From assembly GCA_036003885.1 (NCBI GenBank), contig DASYSA010000058.1, forward strand, positions 1-11,699: DNA of 11,699 nt, read 5' to 3'. The notes below the pieces were generated by a model that searched no databases, had not been told where the DNA came from, and saw nothing but the letters and a program-made list of their open reading frames with translations. A program made the position numbers and the translations under genes. This document shows positions 5,988-11,699 of this stretch, piece after piece (the first letter of the stretch is position 1; every line of letters begins with the position of its first letter). This DNA is from DASYSA01 sp036003885. Its GTDB lineage: Bacteria > Acidobacteriota > Blastocatellia > UBA7656.

Positions 5988-7019
5988 ATGCGATTGACCG
6001 AAATGGTATCCTGCTCCGGTTGAGCGGCCAAGCTTGCGCCTAGCGCGTTGGCTCAGGTCCTGAGCAGCTTGCCACAACAGCCATTCGATCCAAATCTCAT
6101 TGTCGGCTTCGACACGGCCGACGATGCAGGGGTATACCGTCTTCGCGACGACCTGGCGATCGTGCAGACGCTCGACTTCTTCACCCCCATAGTCGACGAC
6201 CCCTTCGATTACGGCCGCATCGCCGCGCTTAACTCGATCAATGATGTCTGGGCAATGGGCGGAACACCGATCACAGCGATGGCGATAACCTGTTTCCCGA
6301 AGCAGGGTATCGACTTCGAAATATTGGGTGAGATCATGCGAGGCGGCCTCGAAGTGCTGATTCAGAATGCGGTGGTATTGCTTGGAGGCCATTCAGTCGA
6401 CAACGAGCAAATCATGTTCGGCTATTCGGTGACCGGTGTGATTGACCCAAACCAGGTCGCCACCAACACAGGCGCGCGCGCGGGCGACGTGATCATCTTG
6501 ACCAAGCCGATCGGCACAGGAGTAATCTCGACCGGAATCAAGTTCGCCAAGGCACCACCAGAAGTAGTATCCGCTTCTATAGCAACGATGCTCACGCCGG
6601 GACGAGACGCCGCAGCCGCAATGCGCGAATTCGGGGTTAAAGGGGCGACCGATGTCACTGGCTTCTCGCTGCTCGGCCATTCATGGGAGTTGGCCAGGGG
6701 CAGCAAGGTGACCATCGAGATCGACTCCTCGCTGGTTCCCGTACTGCCGGGCGCGCTCGAGTTGGCAGGCGCCGGCCTGCTGACCAGCGGCGACAAAACG
6801 AACCGCCAATATGTCGGGGATGACATCACGGTCGCAGCCACGGTCACCAAAGAGATGAGCAGCATCCTTTACGACCCGCAGACAGCAGGAGGAATCTTGA
6901 TGTCGGCTCCGAGTGATCGCGCCGGCGCGTTGCTCGAGCGATTGCGAGAGACGTATGGCCAGGCCGCAATCATCGGTCGAGTTGTAGACCACGGGGCGCA
7001 TTCGCTGGTGGTTAAGTGA
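5988..7019 (+). CDS. selD: Selenide, water dikinase SelD, selenocysteine-containing (in-frame TGA at 6021-6023)
   Basis: Makes selenophosphate from selenide and ATP, the selenium donor for Sec-tRNA and selenouridine synthesis. Read from the ATG at 5988, the protein is 343 residues (E. coli 347) and begins MRLTEMVSCSGUAAKLAP, with the TGA as codon 12. Alignment by eye puts U12 on catalytic Cys17 of E. coli SelD and K15 on Lys20. The frame continues without break into VDPxLxVGxxTxDDA-type sequence: D46, D86 (NDVWAMGG) and D222 (TDVTGFSLLGH) correspond to E. coli metal-binding Asp51, 91 and 227; GGHS and DPQTAGG are also present. A GGAG lies 10 bases before the ATG. Frame identity on both sides of the TGA, its exact position on the catalytic Cys, and the stem-loop right after it argue for Sec insertion rather than a nonsense mutation. 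Conventional calling would start at TTG 6048 and lose the active site. Confidence 0.93.
6021..6055 (+). promoter_or_regulatory. Putative bacterial SECIS element of selD
   Basis: The UGA and the bases after it can fold as TGAG (6021-6024) with CTCA (6052-6055), CCAA (6028-6031) with TTGG (6048-6051), and TGCGC (6035-6039) with GCGCG (6043-6047, one U-G pair), with left-side bulges CGG and GCT. The apical loop is CTA, or GCCTAGC if the top two pairs open, beginning about 14-16 bases after the UGA. Bacterial SECIS hairpins sit inside the coding region just 3' of the UGA at about this distance and recruit SelB. The fold was drawn by eye. Confidence 0.65.
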
Positions 7020-7080
7020 GAGCTGTCTCCTTGCGATTTCTACTACGAGAGCCGGCCGTGCTCTGAAGGTGAGGGTTCCT

Positions 7081-8469
7081 ATGACAGAACAGTACGACGC
7101 GATGGTGATCGGGTCAGGTCAGGGAGGCAAACCTCTCTCGATCGCTCTTGCCAAAGCCGGATGGAAGACCGCTCTCATCGAACGTGGGTACATCGGCGGC
7201 ACTTGCATCAACACCGGCTGCACTCCCACAAAGACAATGGTCGCAAGCGCTCGAGTGGCATATCTCTCAAGACGCTCAGCCGACTACGGCGTCCATACCG
7301 GACCGGTCACCGTTAACCTTGGTGAGGTCCGCCGGCGCAAGCAACAGATTGTCGAGAGCTTTCGCAACGGCAGCCTGAGCTCCGTGGAAAAGACGGCAGA
7401 CCTGGATCTCTTAAAGGGTGAAGCGAGCTTCACCGGATCTAACTCGATTGAGGTGCGGTTGAACGAGGGAGGTACTCGCCTTCTCGCAGCCGGCAAGATT
7501 TTTATCAACACCGGGGGCCGCTCATCTCAGCCTCCCATTCCGGGACTCGACACCGTGCCATTTCTGGATTCGACCTCGATCATGGAGCTGGATGTTTTGC
7601 CTGAGCACCTGTTGGTTCTCGGCGGCAGCTACATCGGGTTGGAATTCGGCCAGATGTTTCGCCGCTTCGGTAGCCGAGTCACGGTCATTCAACGGGGAAA
7701 GCGCCTGCTCAGCCGCGAAGATCCGGACCTCACGGATGCGGTCGCCACGATCGTCGCGGAGGATGGTGTCACAGTTCAGTTCATCACAGATGCGGTGCGC
7801 GTCGAGCAAGCCGCCGGGCAGATCAATCTGATTGTGCGGACTTCAGACGGCGAGAAGACTCTGACAGGTTCGCACCTGCTCGTCGCAGTCGGCAGGACGC
7901 CAAACACCGAACAACTCAATCTGGCCGCCGCTGGAGTAAAGACGGACAGCCATGGGTTCGTTGAGGTGAATGAAAGGCTGGAAACCAGCGCGTCCGGCAT
8001 TTATGCGATGGGCGATGTTAAGGGTGGGGCTGCTTTCACCCACATCTCTTATGATGACTTTCGAATCATTCGAACCAACCTGCTCGAGGGAGGAAATGCG
8101 ACGACCAGCAAACGGCTTGTGCCTTACACCGTGTTTATCGATCCTCAATTGGGGCGAGTGGGCTTGAGTGAAACCGAGGCCAGGGCCCAGGGCCTCAAAA
8201 TTCGCGTTGCCAAATTGCCGATGACTCAAGTCGCGCGTGCGATCGAGGTCGGCGAGACCCGCGGATTTATTAAGGCAGTGGTTGACGCGACCACTAATCA
8301 GATTCTGGGCTGCGCGGTATTGGGAATCGAGGGAGGCGAAGTGATGTCCATGTTGGAGATCGCGATGATGGGGCAAATACCTTATACAGTGCTGAAAGAT
8401 GCCATCTTTGCCCATCCCACGCTTGCGGAGTCGTTGAACAACCTGTTCATGGCAATGGAGGCGCAATAA
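7081..8469 (+). CDS. Class I pyridine nucleotide-disulfide oxidoreductase (MerA/RclA-like flavoprotein)
   Basis: A 462-residue FAD- and NAD(P)H-dependent reductase. The FAD-binding GSGQGG motif (11-16) precedes the redox-active pair Cys42/Cys47 in GGTCINTGCTPTK. The NAD(P)-binding motif is GGSYIGLE (181-188), the second FAD motif is GIYAMGDV (306-313), and the C-terminal dimer-interface base is His445-Glu450 in AHPTLAE, so the disulfide-reductase active site is complete. Sequence style is closest to mercuric reductase-like and RclA-like proteins, but there is no N-terminal HMA domain and no C-terminal Cys-Cys pair, so Hg(II) reduction is unlikely. The ATG at 7081 is preferred over an in-frame GTG at 7069 because GAGGG sits directly upstream of it. 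It follows selD by 61 bases and is probably co-transcribed, so a selenium- or thiol-related substrate is possible but unproven. Confidence 0.9.
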   Translation: MTEQYDAMVIGSGQGGKPLSIALAKAGWKTALIERGYIGGTCINTGCTPTKTMVASARVAYLSRRSADYGVHTGPVTVNLGEVRRRKQQIVESFRNGSLSSVEKTADLDLLKGEASFTGSNSIEVRLNEGGTRLLAAGKIFINTGGRSSQPPIPGLDTVPFLDSTSIMELDVLPEHLLVLGGSYIGLEFGQMFRRFGSRVTVIQRGKRLLSREDPDLTDAVATIVAEDGVTVQFITDAVRVEQAAGQINLIVRTSDGEKTLTGSHLLVAVGRTPNTEQLNLAAAGVKTDSHGFVEVNERLETSASGIYAMGDVKGGAAFTHISYDDFRIIRTNLLEGGNATTSKRLVPYTVFIDPQLGRVGLSETEARAQGLKIRVAKLPMTQVARAIEVGETRGFIKAVVDATTNQILGCAVLGIEGGEVMSMLEIAMMGQIPYTVLKDAIFAHPTLAESLNNLFMAMEAQ

Positions 8470-8486
8470 CCTTCCTTTCGAAGGCA

Positions 8487-8562
8487 CTTCACCGCAAAGG
8501 CAGCGCAGAGCAAAGTTCCGCTGCGCTGCCTTTTGCGTTTCGTTTACATCTCTGCGGTGAAG
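8487..8562. repeat. Compound palindromic repeat, probable bidirectional terminator
   Basis: Outer arms CTTCACCGC (8487-8495) and GCGGTGAAG (8554-8562) match perfectly. Inside, CGCAAAGGCAGCGCAG (8493-8508) pairs with CTGCGCTGCCTTTTGCG (8521-8537) over 16 bp with one bulged T and a 12-base loop. It lies between two convergent genes, 17 bases past one stop and 23 past the other. It resembles the widespread 'TTCACCGCAGAGACGCAGAG' class of extragenic palindromes (from memory). It could end transcription from both sides. Confidence 0.75.
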
Positions 8563-8585
8563 CGTTCGGCTCCTGCGCTTGAGCA

Positions 8586-9374
8586 TCAGGCCGGCATAGT
8601 AAGCTTGATGATCGCGAACGTCGCGCCTTGCGGATCCTGAATGACCGAAAATCGGCCCACGTTCGGGATGTCCATAGGCGGCACATGAAGCTTGGCTCCC
8701 AAAGCCTTCGCCTTGTTTGCCGTCACATCACAGTCCTCGACCATGATGTAACCCAACCAGTGAGGAGGAACCTCTCCCATCTCGGGCGCGATCGCCATCA
8801 TGCCCCCGATAGGTTTCCCTGCGTTCATGATTTCGTGATAAACCATCGGTCCCATGTCGCCGGACTTGGTCGTCCACCCGAAGAGTTTGGTGTAGAACTC
8901 GAGAGCCTTAGTCGTATCGCTGGTCTGTAGCTCATTCCAGCAGAGAGTGTACGGTTCGTCTCTCAGCAGTTTGGCGCTGGCGGACGCGGGTTGCCACAGC
9001 GCGAATACCGCCCGCGAAGGGTCCTCGATCACGGCCATGCGACCCATGTCGCCGACATCGAACGGACCCATCGTCACCGTCCCGCCGAGCTTTGTTGCTT
9101 TGGCTGCGCTCTCATCCACACTGGTCACAAGAACATATGAGAGCCAGTGTGGAGGCACGCCTTTTGACTTATGTTCCTCGGTTAGTTTGTACAGCGCGCC
9201 GACATCCTTTCCGTCGCGACGCAGTATGGTGTAGATCATGTCGGGTCCCGCCGGCGTATCGTTCGCGGTCCATCCGAACAGTTCGCCGTAAAACTTCTTG
9301 GCGGCCTCCGCATCGGAGGTTCCGAGTTCGAACCAGCAAAAAATTCCGGGTGCGGGATTAGTTGTTTCTGGCAT
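8586..9374 (-). CDS. Two-domain VOC (glyoxalase-fold) family protein
   Basis: A 262-residue protein made of two tandem vicinal-oxygen-chelate domains (about 8-130 and 142-260) that clearly arose by duplication. FCWFELGTSDAEAAKKFYGELFGW matches LCWNELQTSDTTKALEFYTKLFGW in the second half, PPHWLSYVLV matches PPHWLGYIMV, and VIEDPSRAVFALW matches VIQDPQGATFAII. This is the 'VOC family protein' type often compared with actinobacterial CFP-30/hydroxylase-like proteins. Reactions in the superfamily range from isomerases to dioxygenases and drug binding, so no specific reaction is assigned. The ATG at 9372-9374 has a GGGAGGA ribosome binding site upstream. It lies 39 bases after the radical SAM gene on the same strand and may be co-transcribed with it. 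Confidence 0.9.
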   Translation of the reverse strand: MPETTNPAPGIFCWFELGTSDAEAAKKFYGELFGWTANDTPAGPDMIYTILRRDGKDVGALYKLTEEHKSKGVPPHWLSYVLVTSVDESAAKATKLGGTVTMGPFDVGDMGRMAVIEDPSRAVFALWQPASASAKLLRDEPYTLCWNELQTSDTTKALEFYTKLFGWTTKSGDMGPMVYHEIMNAGKPIGGMMAIAPEMGEVPPHWLGYIMVEDCDVTANKAKALGAKLHVPPMDIPNVGRFSVIQDPQGATFAIIKLTMPA

Positions 9375-9413
9375 GCTTTTCTTCCTCCCTGTGATTTTCG
9401 TGGATTGTTATTT

Positions 9414-10499
9414 TCATTCATCGAACAGGCTGAGTTGAGGACTCGCCGCATCCGGAGGCCGGCGGAATGCCGCCGAGGATAGCCCCGGACTGCGTCCCTC
9501 GATCCCTGACTTGCGACAAGCCAACGTGAACATCGATCTGATCTGTTCAGCAAAGATTCCCTCTCCCCTCATCCGTGACTTGAATCTTGGGTCGTTGAGT
9601 TTGCCGCCTCTGATGTCCTGAACATGGCTCAACACCTTTTTCTTTCGAGCCGGGTAATGTTCTTCCAGCCAGGTTACGAATAGATCTTTCACCGCATATG
9701 GCAATCGCATCACTACGTACCCGGCGAAACGGGCCCCGGCATCGGCTGCCGCGGAGATTATGGACATGATCTCGTGATCAGTAAGCCCCGGAATCACCGG
9801 GCCGACCATGACGCCCGTCGGCACTCCGGCCGTTGTTAACATCTCGATTGCCTCGAGCCGATCGGCTGGCTTCGACGTTCGCGGCTCCATCACACGAGCC
9901 AGTTCAGCATCCAGTGTCGTCACCGAAACACAGACTCCGGCCGCATTGTGCTTGGCAAGCTGACTCAAGATGTCAGCATCGCGCGTGACGAGGTGGTTCT
10001 TGGTCACTATCGCGACCGGATTGCGAAACTCAGCGAAGACTTTAAGGCATCGCCGAGTGAGCTGGAGCCTTCGCTCAACCGGTTGATAAGGATCGGTGAC
10101 GCCGCTCATCGCGACGACCTGAGGCTTCCACTTCGGCGACGCAAGCTCCTTGCGCAGCAGTTCGGGCGCGTCCTCCTTTACGAGAATTTTCGTCTCAAAG
10201 TCGAGTCCGGCCGAAAATCCCAGGAACTCATGAGTCGGCCGTGCGTAGCAATATATGCACCCGTGCTCGCAGCCACGATAAGGGTTGACGCTGGCGTCGA
10301 AGCCGACATCCGGGCTGTCATTGTAGGCGATGATGGACCTCGACGAGTCCTTGAGGAACTGAGTCTTGATTGCCGGCTCGCTCTCGTCGTATGGGTCCAT
10401 CAAATCGGGGTCGGGAAGATAAGCGAGCTTTTCGAACCGGTTGGGCGGGTTTTCCGCCGCCCCGCGGCCGCGAATCGCGATGGGCTTTGAGGACTGCAT
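9414..10499 (-). CDS. PA0069-family radical SAM protein with C-terminal beta-clamp motif
   Basis: A 361-residue radical SAM protein related to spore photoproduct lyase. The N-terminus IAIRGRGAAENPPNRFE is the hallmark opening of the PA0069 family. The 4Fe-4S ligands are Cys77, Cys81 and Cys84 (CEHGCIYC), preceded by NPYRGC, with SGVTDPYQPVER and VIVTKNHLVTRD-like strings downstream. The extreme C-terminus is QLSLF (355-359) followed by DE, an exact match to the QL(S/D)LF beta-sliding-clamp-binding consensus, reached through a Pro/Ala/Arg-rich linker. This suggests a DNA-associated role, but the reaction of the family is unknown to me. The ATG at 10497-10499 is preferred because it gives the family's usual N-terminus; an in-frame TTG at 10535 adds 12 unremarkable residues. 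Neither start has a good ribosome binding site. Confidence 0.9.
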   Translation of the reverse strand: MQSSKPIAIRGRGAAENPPNRFEKLAYLPDPDLMDPYDESEPAIKTQFLKDSSRSIIAYNDSPDVGFDASVNPYRGCEHGCIYCYARPTHEFLGFSAGLDFETKILVKEDAPELLRKELASPKWKPQVVAMSGVTDPYQPVERRLQLTRRCLKVFAEFRNPVAIVTKNHLVTRDADILSQLAKHNAAGVCVSVTTLDAELARVMEPRTSKPADRLEAIEMLTTAGVPTGVMVGPVIPGLTDHEIMSIISAAADAGARFAGYVVMRLPYAVKDLFVTWLEEHYPARKKKVLSHVQDIRGGKLNDPRFKSRMRGEGIFAEQIRSMFTLACRKSGIEGRSPGLSSAAFRRPPDAASPQLSLFDE

Positions 10500-10583
10500 A
10501 TAATTAGGAGACTGCAAGGAAGGGGTTAATGTCAACCGGCCACCCGGCGTGTCCGGTCCCTCTGTGCTAAAATGTCAAACCTT
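10500..10583. promoter_or_regulatory. Divergent region between radical SAM gene and lhr-like gene
   Basis: 84 bases that must hold both promoters. Rightward, TGCTAAAAT (10565-10573) is an extended -10 (TGn plus TAAAAT), which would put transcription start near 10580, only a few bases before the ATG at 10584. No matching -35 is visible. Leftward, TTGACA occurs on the minus strand (10530-10535), but its only A/T-rich partner is about 23 bases away, too far. Confidence 0.35.
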
Positions 10584-11699
10584 ATGAGTCTCGATCTTTT
10601 TCACCCGGCCGTCGCCAACTGGTTTAGTAAGAACTTCCCTGCCCCGACCAGGCCTCAAGATCTCGCCTGGCCTTCAATCAAAGCCCGACAGCACACGCTC
10701 ATTGCCGCGCCGACCGGTTCGGGCAAGACCCTGGCGGCATTCCTAAGCGCCATCGATGACCTGGTCAAACAACGCCTGGCCGGAACTCTCGAAGATACAA
10801 CTCAGGTCGTCTACGTCTCGCCACTCAAGGCCCTGAGCAATGATATTCAACGCAATCTGCAGATTCCGCTCGAAGGAATCCAACTCGAGCTTCATTCGAT
10901 GCTTCTGGGCGAAGCCAACATTCGAACGCTTGTGCGCACCGGCGACACGCCTCAGTCTGAACGCACCGCTATGATCAAGCGGCCGCCCCACATCATCGTA
11001 ACAACCCCCGAATCTCTCTACATCCTTCTCACCAGCGAAGGCGGCCGCCGCATGCTCAAGACCGCCCGCACCTTGATCGTCGATGAGATTCACGCTCTGG
11101 TGAGCGACAAACGCGGCTCGCATCTGGCGCTGTCCATCGAGCGCCTGCAGGCCCTGGTCGAGGAGCCTCTCGTCCGAATTGGCCTCTCAGCAACTCAGCG
11201 GCCAATTGAAGAGGTCGCGCGCTACCTGGTTGGGGCCGGCGGCTTGAGCCCCGACGGAACTCCCAGGTGCAACATTATCGACACCGGCCACGTTCGCCGC
11301 CTCGACCTTGCAATCGAAGTTCCCGACTCGCCGCTCGAAGCCGTGATGTCGGGCGAGGTTTGGGACGAGGTCTACGACAGGCTTGCACAGCTCATTCTGA
11401 GCCATCGCACAACTCTGGTATTCGTAAACACCCGCAGGCTTGCAGAACGGGCTGCGCGCCATCTCGGGGAGCGCATCGGCAATGAGAATGTGACCTCGCA
11501 CCATGGAAGTCTGGCTCGAGAGCAACGCCTTGCAGCCGAGCAGAGACTGAAAGCCGGTGAGTTGCGCGCACTGGTTGCGACAGCGTCACTGGAGCTTGGA
11601 ATCGACATCGGTGCGGTGGATCTCGTGTGCCAGATTGGATCAACGCGATCCATAGCCGCTTTCCTGCAGCGGGTCGGGCGCTCGGGTCACAGCGTCGGC
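10584..11699 (+). CDS. lhr: Lhr-like ATP-dependent DNA helicase, N-terminal part (partial)
   Basis: The first 372 codons of a superfamily 2 helicase of the Lhr family; the frame stays open to the window edge. Walker A is APTGSGKT (42-49), motif Ia SPLKALSNDIQRNL (79-92), motif Ib TTPESLYILL (140-149), motif II DEIH (167-170), motif III SATQRP (203-208), and motifs IV-VI FVNTRRLAE, ATASLELGIDIG and QRVGRSGH (362-369). DEIH with the ESLYILLT and GRSGH phrases is diagnostic of Lhr rather than RecQ or other DEAD-type helicases. Lhr proteins translocate 3'-5' on DNA and are linked to repair. An in-frame ATG at 10572 would add MSNL; neither start has a ribosome binding site. The C-terminal domains lie outside the window, so Lhr-core versus full-length Lhr cannot be decided. 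Confidence 0.92.
   Translation, partial: MSLDLFHPAVANWFSKNFPAPTRPQDLAWPSIKARQHTLIAAPTGSGKTLAAFLSAIDDLVKQRLAGTLEDTTQVVYVSPLKALSNDIQRNLQIPLEGIQLELHSMLLGEANIRTLVRTGDTPQSERTAMIKRPPHIIVTTPESLYILLTSEGGRRMLKTARTLIVDEIHALVSDKRGSHLALSIERLQALVEEPLVRIGLSATQRPIEEVARYLVGAGGLSPDGTPRCNIIDTGHVRRLDLAIEVPDSPLEAVMSGEVWDEVYDRLAQLILSHRTTLVFVNTRRLAERAARHLGERIGNENVTSHHGSLAREQRLAAEQRLKAGELRALVATASLELGIDIGAVDLVCQIGSTRSIAAFLQRVGRSGHSVG

Noticed and set aside
6021..6023. TGA as a nonsense mutation making selD a pseudogene
   Set aside because: It is the only stop, sits exactly on the catalytic Cys position, a hairpin follows at once, and the rest of the protein is intact. Sec decoding explains all of this better.
6048..7019. 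selD starting at the TTG at 6048
   Set aside because: It would lose the catalytic Cys/Sec and lysine. The TTG has no ribosome binding site, and conserved SelD sequence continues upstream through the TGA.
7069..7080. GTG at 7069 as start of the flavoprotein
   Set aside because: The GAGGG ribosome binding site lies after this GTG and is correctly spaced for the ATG at 7081.
7081..8469. Mercuric reductase (merA)
   Set aside because: It lacks the HMA domain and the C-terminal Cys pair needed to bind Hg(II), and there is no merR or merT nearby.
10500..10535. TTG at 10535 as start of the radical SAM protein, and the TTGACA there as its -35 box
   Set aside because: The extra residues do not look like the family N-terminus. 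The hexamer has no -10 partner at 16-18 bases. The TTG cannot be fully excluded.
1..11699. Defence island, prophage, insertion sequence, CRISPR array or tRNA-Sec gene
   Set aside because: I looked on both strands for transposase/integrase motifs, direct-repeat arrays and tRNA-like T-arms and found none.

Overview
The window looks like a moderately GC-rich, free-living bacterial chromosome, most plausibly Acidobacteriota (Blastocatellia-like). That placement is an inference from gene content and from the short 'GAGTGCTGAGTAA'-type and 'TTCACCGC...GCGGTGAA'-type extragenic palindromes; no rRNA or other phylogenetic marker is present. I see no phage, transposase, CRISPR array or tRNA.

Left part (1-3449, minus strand): a four-gene ABC export operon, read right to left. 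It consists of a HlyD/MacA-like membrane-fusion protein (TTG start at 3449), a LolD/MacB-type ATPase, a FtsX/MacB-like permease whose start overlaps the ATPase 3' end, and the first 26 codons of a second FtsX-like permease that runs off the left edge. An inverted repeat sits between the two permeases and contains the ribosome binding site of the second. Together the proteins should form an inner-membrane ABC pump with a periplasmic adaptor; the substrate is unknown.

Middle (3450-5756): two unrelated alkyl-base DNA glycosylase families, Tag (3-methyladenine glycosylase I, minus) and an AlkD-like HEAT-repeat protein (plus), are transcribed divergently from a 143-bp region holding a perfect 13-bp palindrome. 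Next comes an EVE-domain gene with its own sigma70-like promoter and a strong ribosome binding site.

Selenium region (5988-8469, plus): selD (selenide, water dikinase) carries an in-frame TGA at codon 12, in the catalytic motif SGUAAK, followed at once by a stem-loop of bacterial SECIS type. It is therefore read here as a selenoprotein, and conventional gene calling would truncate it to a TTG start at 6048. Sixty-one bases downstream is a class I pyridine-nucleotide disulfide oxidoreductase (MerA/RclA-like) with the CxxxxC redox pair but without the MerA C-terminal cysteines. The pair ends at a 76-bp compound palindrome.

Right part (8586-11699): a minus-strand pair comprising a PA0069-family radical SAM protein that ends in a textbook beta-clamp-binding motif (QLSLF) and, 39 bases downstream, a two-domain VOC/glyoxalase-fold protein. 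Divergent from them, running off the right edge, is the first 372 codons of an Lhr-type DNA helicase.

DNA maintenance is a recurrent theme (Tag, AlkD-like, EVE, clamp-binding radical SAM, Lhr), but the genes are in separate transcription units. I do not see a defence island or an obvious undescribed multi-gene system. The best-supported non-routine item is the Sec-containing SelD.
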